A stretch of DNA of 10,044 bases from CAYLHS01 sp964496205. GTDB lineage: Bacteria; Actinomycetota; Acidimicrobiia; Spongiisociales; UBA4744. Numbering within the stretch: the stretch's first letter is position 1; each line of letters begins with the position of its first letter. Positions 1 to 4,893 of the stretch are shown in pieces. Below the pieces are notes generated by a model. The model saw only the letters and a list, made by a program, of their open reading frames with translations, was not told the origin of the DNA and made no database searches. Location of the stretch: positions 1 to 10,044 of the forward strand of contig CAZBXV010000064.1 of the NCBI GenBank assembly GCA_964496205.1, read 5' to 3'. The translations under genes were made by a program, and so were the position numbers.

Positions 1-55
1 TCGTGAAGGCGGCCGCACCGTCGGCGCCGGCACCGTCACCAAAGTCATCAAATAG
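1..55 (+). CDS. tuf: Elongation factor Tu, C-terminal end only (partial)
   Basis: Reading from base 2, the sequence encodes REGGRTVGAGTVTKVIK followed by TAG at 53-55. This is the hallmark C-terminus of bacterial EF-Tu (end of beta-barrel domain III), the GTPase that delivers aminoacyl-tRNA to the ribosome. Only 17 codons lie in the window; the rest is upstream. The stop is 10 bp before the rpmG start, so the two genes are probably co-transcribed. Identification rests on this short but very characteristic tail. Confidence 0.9.
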   Translation, partial: REGGRTVGAGTVTKVIK

Positions 56-65
56 GCAGGAACAC

Positions 66-227
66 ATGGCATCCGACAAACGTCCTCCGATCACGCTCGC
101 CTGCACGGAGTGCAAGCGACGCAACTATGTGACAACGAAGAACAAGCGAAACACGAAAGACCGGCTCGAGCTGAAGAAGTACTGCGCGTGGTGCCGGACA
201 CACACCGTGCACAGGGAGACGCGGTAG
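66..227 (+). CDS. rpmG: 50S ribosomal protein L33, zinc-binding (C+) type
   Basis: The gene encodes 53 residues, the normal length for L33, a small protein of the large ribosomal subunit near the E site. Two CxxC pairs are visible, C13/C16 (CTEC) and C40/C43 (CAWC). This four-cysteine knuckle defines the zinc-containing C+ form, as opposed to the cysteine-free C- paralogue used in zinc limitation. The KNKRNTKDRLELKKYC core is typical. The ATG at 66 is chosen because it gives the canonical length and has an AGGAA purine stretch 5-9 bases upstream; an in-frame extension to base 3 would run through the tuf coding region. In mycobacteria the rpmG2 gene occupies the same position upstream of hadABC and tRNA-Trp. 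A weak hairpin (CTCGA 228-232 with TCGAG 245-249) follows the stop. Confidence 0.95.
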   Translation: MASDKRPPITLACTECKRRNYVTTKNKRNTKDRLELKKYCAWCRTHTVHRETR

Positions 228-269
228 CTCGAGGCTATCGGTAGTCGAGAGGGAACGGAGCGGACCCAG

Positions 270-361
270 GTTGGTGGGCACCGTCCCCTCCGGACGCTTC
301 CTTCGGTCGAGTCCACCTCTCCAACACTCAACCCTGAGGCTTCGCTTGGGGAGGAGACGGG
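270..361 (+). repeat. Structured intergenic repeat, copy A
   Basis: This 92-bp noncoding segment matches an inverted copy at 4894-4981. The best block, 271-293, agrees at 22 of 23 positions with the reverse complement of 4959-4981. A second block at 313-329 (CCACCTC.TCCA.CACTC), a GGCTTCGC core at 338-345 and GGGGAGGA at 348-355 are also shared. It can fold as an outer stem (CCGTCCCCTCC 281-291 against GGAGGAGACGG near 350-360, one mismatch) enclosing an imperfect hairpin closed by GGAC/GTCC and a second hairpin (CCCTGAG 332-338 with CTTGGGG 345-351). I do not recognise it as a named family. It may be a mobile palindromic repeat or a structured RNA. Confidence 0.6.
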
Positions 362-367
362 TCGCCC

Positions 368-396
368 GTGAAGCACGTGCGGCCCCCGGCTACTAT
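368..396 (+). promoter_or_regulatory. Possible promoter for the dehydratase-sigma-anti-sigma operon
   Basis: TACTAT at 391-396 fits a -10 box (TATAAT), 17 bp after a weak -35 candidate GTGAAG (368-373). It is placed to start RNA near base 403, giving a leader of about 80 nt that includes the palindrome at 435-461. The -35 matches only half the consensus, so this call is tentative. Read-through from tuf-rpmG is also possible. Confidence 0.35.
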
Positions 397-434
397 CGTG
401 ACGACTCCAACGGGTGGAGACGAGGGGTTCCCTG

Positions 435-461
435 GTCGGGGTGGGCAATGCCCACCCCGAC
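435..461 (+). promoter_or_regulatory. Perfect 13-bp-arm palindrome in the dehydratase leader
   Basis: GTCGGGGTGGGCA (435-447) and TGCCCACCCCGAC (449-461) are exact inverted repeats around one central base. The element lies 21 bp upstream of the dehydratase ATG and just before its ribosome binding site (GGGAGG, 473-478). On DNA it resembles an operator for a dimeric regulator; on RNA it would form a very stable hairpin that could affect initiation. No T-tract follows, so a terminator is unlikely. Confidence 0.5.
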
Positions 462-482
462 GACGCGTGGGAGGGAGGAGCG

Positions 483-1331
483 ATGGACCTGGATGGATTG
501 GCGGGCAGGGTCTTCGGCCCGGTGCGCGTGAACATCATTCACGGGCAAGTAGCCGAGTACATCGGCGCGACCGGCGACAACCATGATCGCTGGCGGGGCG
601 TGGCACCGCCCTCGTTCGCCTCGGCGCTCCTGTTCGCTGTCGCCCCTCTGTTTCTTTCGGACCCACTCGTATCTCGGGAGGTCCGCACAGTGCTCCACGG
701 CGAGCAGACCTATGAGTGGCATCGGCCTCTCGACATCGGCCGGACCGTGGAGGTGACAGGCACCGTCCAGCGCATACGCCTGCGCTCGGGGTCCGCCTTC
801 ATCACATTTGGCTTGACGGTCGGGGACGGGTCGCCGCTCGTCGAGGGCACCTCTCTGTTCATCGCGACCGGGGAGATGGGCGAGCCAGGTGAGGACGCAG
901 GAGAACCTGCGGTGGATGGTCGGGGCCCAAACGAGACTCCATTGCCACTCGATCTTCCCGCGTCGGGTGCGATCGCACCTCTGGCGAAGTCCGCCAGCCG
1001 GGAAGATCTCGTCAAGTACGCTGCCGCATCGCATGACTGGAATCCGATCCACTGGGATCATCAGAGCGCCATCGCCGCCGGACTGAATGGAGTGATCGTC
1101 CACGGGCTGCTTTCGGCTGCATGGATCATGCAGTCCGCAGCACGCTACGGAAGGGGAGACGCTCCCCTGAAACGCGGACGGTTTCGGTTCCGATCCCCAC
1201 TCAGACCGGCGGACTCGGCCGCCGTCCAGGGCAGCGTCGACGAAGTCGACGAACAGGAAGCACGGCTGGCGCTCGCGCTGGCGTCGCGTGGAGAAACGAA
1301 CGCGACAGCCGAAGTGACGGTAACCCGATGA
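483..1331 (+). CDS. Two-domain MaoC/FAS1-like (3R)-hydroxyacyl dehydratase (HadA-HadB-like fusion)
   Basis: The 282-residue protein contains two hotdog domains. Residues about 1-130 form a FAS1-type dehydratase-like half with no catalytic motif, and residues about 165-282 form a MaoC half with the hydratase-2 motif SHDWNPIHWD (D185 and H190 the expected catalytic pair), followed by a VHGLL segment. The halves are joined by an acidic, proline-rich linker (about 131-160). The family dehydrates (3R)-hydroxyacyl-CoA/ACP. In mycobacteria the separate HadA (structural) and HadB (catalytic) subunits of FAS-II lie at this same locus, so this is plausibly a single-chain equivalent; the substrate is inference. 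The usual Gly before the catalytic Asp is His184 here. The ATG at 483 has GGGAGG upstream; an in-frame ATG at 414 would translate through the palindrome. The stop overlaps the sigma-factor start (ATGA). Confidence 0.82.
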   Translation: MDLDGLAGRVFGPVRVNIIHGQVAEYIGATGDNHDRWRGVAPPSFASALLFAVAPLFLSDPLVSREVRTVLHGEQTYEWHRPLDIGRTVEVTGTVQRIRLRSGSAFITFGLTVGDGSPLVEGTSLFIATGEMGEPGEDAGEPAVDGRGPNETPLPLDLPASGAIAPLAKSASREDLVKYAAASHDWNPIHWDHQSAIAAGLNGVIVHGLLSAAWIMQSAARYGRGDAPLKRGRFRFRSPLRPADSAAVQGSVDEVDEQEARLALALASRGETNATAEVTVTR

Positions 1332-1891
1332 CGACGCCGGGTGTCGAAGGCAACGAAACCAGCGCACTGGTAGACGCCGCCAAGAACGGTGACGTCGATG
1401 CCTTTGGGCGACTTGTACAGCTCCACCAGCACGAGGTGTTCGGATTGGCGCTCCGGTTGGTTGGTGATCGAGACATGGCGGCAGATGTGGCGCAGGAAGC
1501 AATGATCAGGGCATGGCGGGCGCTCCCCAACTTCAGGGGGGAGGCTGCGTTCACCACGTGGGTGCATCGAATCACCGTGAACACGGCGTGGACGCTGAAA
1601 TCGCGTTCGAAAAGACGGTCGGCGGATCCACTCGACGAGGTCGGAGACATCGCAGACGCCGGAGTCTTGACACCTGAACGTGCCGGCGAAAACGCACTGC
1701 TTCGAGATGCGCTTCGCAGCGCGCTCGCACGGCTCCCGGAAACGCATCGGACACTCGTGGTACTCAAGGACGTCGAGGGGTGGACACACGGAGAGATCGC
1801 AGAGACTCTCGGAATCTCTATCACGGCAGCGAAGGTCCGGCTGCACAGGGCCCATGTGAAACTTCGAGGATATCTGAAGGAGGAGATGTGA
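1328..1891 (+). CDS. ECF-family RNA polymerase sigma factor (group IV sigma-70)
   Basis: The 187-residue protein has the two-domain ECF layout. Sigma-2 spans about 26-93 and includes DVAQEAMIRAW (53-63) of the core-binding/-10 region and FTTWVHRITVN. Sigma-4 spans about 126-182, with LPETHRTLVVLKDVEG and a helix-turn-helix EIAETLGISITAAKVRLHRA for -35 recognition. Regions 1.1 and 3 are absent, as expected. The ATG overlaps the dehydratase TGA (1328-1331) and there is no independent strong Shine-Dalgarno site, so translation is probably coupled. The gene ends in another 4-bp overlap with an anti-sigma factor. A sigma factor is not present at this position in the mycobacterial locus. Its regulon cannot be read from the sequence. 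Confidence 0.92.
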   Translation: MTTPGVEGNETSALVDAAKNGDVDAFGRLVQLHQHEVFGLALRLVGDRDMAADVAQEAMIRAWRALPNFRGEAAFTTWVHRITVNTAWTLKSRSKRRSADPLDEVGDIADAGVLTPERAGENALLRDALRSALARLPETHRTLVVLKDVEGWTHGEIAETLGISITAAKVRLHRAHVKLRGYLKEEM

Positions 1892-2217
1892 CCGGTCTTC
1901 GGTGTCGCAAGGTTCGGTTTCTCCTGCCAGGCCACGTGCTCGTGGACGTGCCGCTCAATGATCGGGACGCCGCTCATCTCGAACAGTGTCTAACCTGTCA
2001 GGCCGAGGCGGCGGGGTACAGAACACTTCGGAGAGCCTTCAGTGAGTACCGGGCCGAGCAGGCCACAGCTCCCACGTGGTTCGTGACCCGAGTGATGGCG
2101 GTGCTCGATCGGCCGCTTCCATCACGAACGAGAGACGGTCGGATTCGAGTCCTGGTGGCTGTCGTTGTAGCGAGCGTTGCTGTGGCAGTATGGGGGCGAC
2201 GCCGGCTCGTGAGCTGA
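1888..2217 (+). CDS. Small zinc-type anti-sigma factor with a single membrane segment
   Basis: This 109-residue protein starts at GTG 1888, overlapping the sigma-factor TGA, with AAGGAGG at 1877-1883. The N-terminus carries the ZAS (zf-HC2) signature: C6, then H30-x3-C34-x2-C37 in HLEQCLTC. ZAS domains bind and sequester the cognate ECF sigma factor, often with zinc-dependent redox control. Residues about 86-102 (RVLVAVVVASVAVAVW) are a hydrophobic transmembrane segment followed only by GRRRLVS, so there is no extracytoplasmic sensor domain. Overlap with the sigma gene strongly suggests a cognate pair. The signal sensed is unknown; the cysteines or a membrane partner are possibilities. Confidence 0.78.
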   Translation: MTGLRCRKVRFLLPGHVLVDVPLNDRDAAHLEQCLTCQAEAAGYRTLRRAFSEYRAEQATAPTWFVTRVMAVLDRPLPSRTRDGRIRVLVAVVVASVAVAVWGRRRLVS

Positions 2218-2218
2218 G

Positions 2219-2235
2219 CGGGGTTTTACACCCCG
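2219..2235 (+). terminator. Possible weak terminator/operator hairpin after the anti-sigma gene
   Basis: CGGGG (2219-2223) and CCCCG (2231-2235) pair around a 7-nt loop TTTTACA, starting two bases after the anti-sigma stop. The loop contains the -35 hexamer of the tRNA promoter. There is no downstream T-run, so termination would be inefficient. A second small inverted repeat, CCCGA T TCGGG, sits at 2232-2242 within the promoter spacer. Confidence 0.35.
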
Positions 2236-2254
2236 ATTCGGGTGAACGTATAAT
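2225..2254 (+). promoter_or_regulatory. Strong sigma-70-type promoter for tRNA-Trp-secE-nusG-rplKA
   Basis: A -35 TTTACA (2225-2230, one mismatch to TTGACA) and a perfect -10 TATAAT (2249-2254) are separated by 18 bp. Transcription would start near 2261, about 15 bp before mature tRNA-Trp. This is the best housekeeping promoter in the window, as expected for a tRNA/ribosomal transcription unit. Confidence 0.85.
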
Positions 2255-2275
2255 CTCTGTCCGTCCCGAACCCCT

Positions 2276-2351
2276 AGGGGTGTAGCTCGAAGTTGGTTAG
2301 AGCGCCGGTCTCCAAAACCGGAGGTTGGGGGTTCGAGTCCCTCCACCCCTG
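2276..2351 (+). tRNA. tRNA-Trp (CCA anticodon)
   Basis: The 76-nt sequence forms a complete cloverleaf. The acceptor stem is AGGGGTG/CACCCCT, the D stem GCTC/GAGC, the anticodon stem CCGGT/ACCGG around CTCCAAA (anticodon CCA at 2312-2314), and the T arm GGGGG/CCCTC with loop TTCGAGT. The discriminator is G2351, usual for bacterial tRNA-Trp. The 3' CCA is not encoded (CCG follows), so it must be added enzymatically. It lies 18 bp before secE with no terminator between, so the tRNA is probably processed from the secE-nusG mRNA. tRNA-Trp directly before secE is a conserved actinobacterial and wider bacterial arrangement. Confidence 0.97.
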
Positions 2352-2369
2352 CCGAGAGGTAGAAAAAGT

Positions 2370-2672
2370 ATGAATCGAGAGATGCGTCGGCTTCAAGACC
2401 GTGAGGACCGACGACTGAAGCAACAGAGGAAACAGCAGCCTCGCAAACGCCGGCCCTCACAGGGCGGTGAACGAGTGCCACTGATGCAGCGCTTGAGGCG
2501 GTTCATGCGCGAGGTGCGCGCAGAGCTCAAGCGGGTATCGTGGCCGTCACGCGAACAGCTGATCGCGTTCACGGCAGTCACCGTGATCACTTCCGCGGCC
2601 CTGACCATCTACATCTTTGCCTTGGATATCTTCTTCAAGGATGGTGTCCTCTTCTTCCTGGGGGGCAAATGA
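2370..2672 (+). CDS. secE: Preprotein translocase subunit SecE
   Basis: The 100-residue protein is a single-span SecE, the essential clamp of the SecYEG channel in the cytoplasmic membrane. A long, very basic, Gln/Arg/Lys-rich N-terminal tail (about 1-45) precedes the amphipathic helix and conserved ELKRVSWPSREQ (52-63), then one transmembrane helix (about 64-88). The ATG at 2370 is preceded by GAGAGGT. The stop overlaps the nusG start (ATGA at 2669-2672), so the two are translationally coupled. The SecE-NusG pairing is conserved across bacteria and confirms the call. Confidence 0.95.
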   Translation: MNREMRRLQDREDRRLKQQRKQQPRKRRPSQGGERVPLMQRLRRFMREVRAELKRVSWPSREQLIAFTAVTVITSAALTIYIFALDIFFKDGVLFFLGGK

Positions 2673-3247
2673 CAGAGACCGTCGAAGAGCGTCCAATCAG
2701 CCCCTACGATCTGCCGGGCGACTGGTATGTCGTCCACTCGTACTCGGGGTATGAGAACAAGGTCAAGGCGAACCTGGAGTCGCGTGCCCGTTCGATGCAC
2801 ATCGAGGATCGGATTTTCGAAGTCGTGATCCCGATGGAGGATGTCGTCGAGTTCAAGGCCGGCCGCAAGGTCACTGTGCCAAAGAAGGTGTTTCCCGGAT
2901 ACCTGCTGGTTCGCATGTACCTCGACGACGCATCCTGGTATGCCGTGCGCAACACACCTGGCGTGACCGGGTTCGTCGGCTCGGGAGTGAAGCCGACGCC
3001 GCTGTCGCGTCGAGAGGTGGAGCGTTTCCTCGGAGTGCAAGAGGTCGAGGCGAAGAAGAAGACTCCTCGTTTCAAGCCGGCGTGGGAGATCGGGGAGACC
3101 GTACGCGTGGTGACGGGACCGTTCGCCGACTTCAACGGCGTCATTGAGGACATGGATGTCGATCAGCAGAAGGTCACCGTTCTGGTCAACATCTTCGGCC
3201 GGGACACCCCTGTCGAACTTGGATTCGGCGATATTCAGAAACAGTAA
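2669..3247 (+). CDS. nusG: Transcription termination/antitermination factor NusG
   Basis: The 192-residue protein has the NGN domain (about 17-125), with WYVVHSYSGYENKVKANLE at its start and the RNA polymerase-contacting VFPGYLLVRM segment at 74-83. A KOW domain (about 139-192) carries IGETVRVVTGPFADFNGVIE. NusG binds RNA polymerase across the clamp and links it to Rho or ribosomal S10. The N-terminal extension before WYVV is about 18 residues, shorter than in many actinobacteria. It starts inside the secE stop and ends 15 bp before rplK. Confidence 0.97.
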   Translation: MTETVEERPISPYDLPGDWYVVHSYSGYENKVKANLESRARSMHIEDRIFEVVIPMEDVVEFKAGRKVTVPKKVFPGYLLVRMYLDDASWYAVRNTPGVTGFVGSGVKPTPLSRREVERFLGVQEVEAKKKTPRFKPAWEIGETVRVVTGPFADFNGVIEDMDVDQQKVTVLVNIFGRDTPVELGFGDIQKQ

Positions 3248-3262
3248 GCAGAGGAACTGGAA

Positions 3263-3691
3263 ATGGCACGAAAGAAACTGGCGGCAATCCTGAAGCTGCA
3301 GATTCCGGCAGGTCAGGCGACTCCTGCGCCGCCGGTAGGTCCGGCGCTTGGTCAGCATGGAGTCAACATCATGGACTTCGTGCGGGCCTACAACGCCGAA
3401 ACCGAGAGCCAAACCGGCACGATCATCCCGGTGGAGATCTCGATCTACGAGGATCGAACGTTCACGTTCGTTACGAAGACGCCCCCGGCCGCAGTACTGC
3501 TGAGGCAGGCAGCGAAGGTCGTGAAAGGCTCGTCGACCCCGCACACGGAAAAGGTGGGGTCGGTGACCCGGGATCAGGTTCGTCAGATCGCCGAGACCAA
3601 GATGCCCGACCTGAACGCGGTCGACATCGAGGGTGCGATGAAGATCATCGAGGGCACCGCCCGTTCGATGGGGATCACAGTAGAAGCCTGA
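3263..3691 (+). CDS. rplK: 50S ribosomal protein L11
   Basis: The 142-residue protein has the canonical L11 length. The N-terminal domain has the proline-rich PAGQATPAPPVGPALGQHG segment (thiopeptide and stringent-factor contact region). The C-terminal rRNA-binding domain ends in DIEGAMKIIEGTARSMGI. L11 sits at the GTPase-associated centre and is needed for RelA activation. The ATG at 3263 has a GAGG Shine-Dalgarno core 8 bases upstream. It is followed by a 117-nt gap with three hairpins before rplA, rather than the short spacer often seen. Confidence 0.98.
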   Translation: MARKKLAAILKLQIPAGQATPAPPVGPALGQHGVNIMDFVRAYNAETESQTGTIIPVEISIYEDRTFTFVTKTPPAAVLLRQAAKVVKGSSTPHTEKVGSVTRDQVRQIAETKMPDLNAVDIEGAMKIIEGTARSMGITVEA

Positions 3692-3705
3692 GCTCTGCTC
3701 AGACT

Positions 3706-3736
3706 TCGGTACCCGGTACTCAGTACCGGGTACCGA
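3706..3736 (+). promoter_or_regulatory. Perfect 15-bp-arm palindrome between rplK and rplA
   Basis: TCGGTACCCGGTACT (3706-3720) and AGTACCGGGTACCGA (3722-3736) are exact inverted repeats around C3721. Each arm is itself built from a repeated CGGTAC(C/T) unit. It begins 14 nt after the rplK stop. As mRNA it would form a stable hairpin without a U-tract, suiting an mRNA stability or processing element or an attenuator; as DNA it could be a protein-binding palindrome. Confidence 0.55.
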
Positions 3737-3747
3737 TTACAAGGTAC

Positions 3748-3802
3748 GCAGCCGAGAGGCTGCATGATGGGAGGCCCCGCGGGGCCGTTTGAACCACGGA
3801 GG
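3748..3802 (+). promoter_or_regulatory. Candidate L1-binding autoregulatory mRNA site overlapping the rplA ribosome binding site
   Basis: A small hairpin GCAGCC/GGCTGC with a GAGA (GNRA) tetraloop (3748-3763) precedes the element at 3766-3797. There GATGGGAGG leads into a GGCCCC/GGGGCC hairpin, and the returning strand reads GGCCGTTTGAACCAC. This resembles the L1-binding part of 23S rRNA helices 76-78, with its GUGGGAGGC strand and a GCCG...UUGAA...CCAC strand on the other side. TGG (3768-3770) can pair with CCA (3794-3796). The element ends directly before the rplA GGAGG at 3798-3802, so bound L1 would block initiation. L1 autoregulation is established in E. coli and methanogens; its presence here is inferred from resemblance. 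Confidence 0.5.
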
Positions 3803-3808
3803 TACATG

Positions 3809-4525
3809 ATGCCGAAACACGGCAAGAACTACGCACAGGCGCTCCTGCGCTACGACCAACAGACGGCCTACTCGCCTGACGAGGCGGTCGAGTTGGTCAA
3901 GATGTTTTCCTATGCCAAGTTCGATGAGACGGTCGAGGCCGCGTTCCGTCTGGGAATCGACCCTCGCAAAGCCGATCAGCTGATGCGTGGCACGGTTGCG
4001 CTTCCACATGGCACCGGCAAAACAGTCCGGGTCGCCGTGTTCGCTGACGGGGACAAGGTGCGCGAAGCAGAAGCGGCCGGCGCCGATCTGGTTGGAGGAA
4101 AGGAACTCGTTGAAGAGGTCCAAGGTGGCCGCGCACTGGACTTCGACATCGCTATCGCGACGCCCCCGATGATGGCCGAGGTCGGGAAGCTCGGCCGTAT
4201 TCTCGGACCTCGTGGTCTGATGCCGAACCCGAAGGCAGGCACCGTAACGCTCGACGTCGAAAAGGCCGTCACCGAATTCAAGGGTGGCAAGATCGAGTAT
4301 CGAAATGACCGATACGGCAACGTTCATGCTCCCATCGGGAAGGTGTCGTTCGACAACCGGCTTCTCGTCGAGAACCTCGCCGCGCTCACCGGCGAGATCG
4401 TGCGTTCGAGGCCCGCATCGGCAAAGGGCCGGTTCGTCCGCACCATGACCATCTCATCGACGATGGGACCCGGGGTCAAGGTGGACACCGGCTCGATCGA
4501 CGATCTGCTCGCGATGTCTCGATAG
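3809..4525 (+). CDS. rplA: 50S ribosomal protein L1
   Basis: The 238-residue protein is full-length L1, the mobile stalk protein that contacts E-site tRNA and a known translational repressor of its own operon. The signature LGRILGPRGLMPNPKAGTVT and the FKGGKIEYRNDRYGNVHAPIGK segment are both intact. Two adjacent ATGs exist (3806 and 3809). ATG 3809 lies 6 nt after GGAGG (3798-3802), the better spacing, and gives MPKHGKNY. An ATG at 3764 would translate the leader hairpins and is rejected. A strong hairpin follows 18 bp downstream, so this is probably the last gene of the tRNA-Trp-led unit. Confidence 0.97.
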   Translation: MPKHGKNYAQALLRYDQQTAYSPDEAVELVKMFSYAKFDETVEAAFRLGIDPRKADQLMRGTVALPHGTGKTVRVAVFADGDKVREAEAAGADLVGGKELVEEVQGGRALDFDIAIATPPMMAEVGKLGRILGPRGLMPNPKAGTVTLDVEKAVTEFKGGKIEYRNDRYGNVHAPIGKVSFDNRLLVENLAALTGEIVRSRPASAKGRFVRTMTISSTMGPGVKVDTGSIDDLLAMSR

Positions 4526-4543
4526 GGGTAGCCCATAGAGATC

Positions 4544-4569
4544 TGAGGCACCGCGACAGCGGTGCCTCA
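4544..4569 (+). terminator. Hairpin terminator after rplA
   Basis: TGAGGCACCGC (4544-4554) and GCGGTGCCTCA (4559-4569) form a perfect 11-bp stem with a GACA loop, 18 bp after the rplA stop. Only TT follows, so it is not a classical U-tract terminator, but its position and stability fit an actinobacterial operon end or 3'-end stabiliser. Confidence 0.65.
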
Positions 4570-4825
4570 TTGAAGAAGGGGATCGGGGCCCCCGAGCGGA
4601 GGGGCGTTGGCTCCATGCGGGGAGCCTGGGCGGCGGCGATGGGCGGCCGCCTTCCCGGAACCTCTCAACGGTGGTGCAGGGTAGGGGCTGCATTACCCAC
4701 CGGAGCGATTTCGGACTGCCCTTGGTCCACGCCCTTTGGTGCAGTGCACCCGAACGGAGACCCCGAACCTGTGAAGAGTGTCCCACATGAGGTGAGTCCT
4801 GTCCAGGGGCAGCCCGCTGCGCGAG

Positions 4826-4849
4826 CTGCTATTCAGCTATTGGGCTATT
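4826..4849 (+). repeat. Three tandem octamers NNGCTATT
   Basis: CTGCTATT, CAGCTATT and GGGCTATT follow one another at an exact 8-bp period inside the rplA-rplJ spacer. The first two also form a small inverted repeat (AGCTG CTATT CAGCT). It could be a minor protein-binding array or chance; it is upstream of the rplJ promoter by about 210 bp. Confidence 0.4.
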
Positions 4850-4893
4850 CGGCCAGAGCGCGACCGGGAGCTGGTGCGAGCCGCGGGGCGGTG

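Noticed and set aside
3..65. An N-terminal extension of L33 beginning at GTG 3
   Set aside because: It would use the tuf coding region in another frame; the 53-residue form has canonical length and its own upstream purine tract.
252..272. A possible ECF-type autoregulatory promoter GGAAC...GTT
   Set aside because: The spacing between the elements is 13 bp, shorter than the usual 15-17 bp of ECF promoters, and no matching second site was found to support it.
414..482. An upstream ATG start for the dehydratase
   Set aside because: It would include the 27-bp palindrome in the coding region and has no better ribosome binding site; the ATG at 483 follows GGGAGG and begins a family-like N-terminus.
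2276..2351. tRNA-Trp as an integration site for a mobile element
   Set aside because: No integrase gene and no repeat of the tRNA 3' end were seen in the window, and the flanking order is the conserved core arrangement.
3764..3808. Upstream ATG start for rplA
   Set aside because: The added residues would come from the leader hairpins, whereas GGAGG at 3798-3802 is correctly spaced for ATG 3809.
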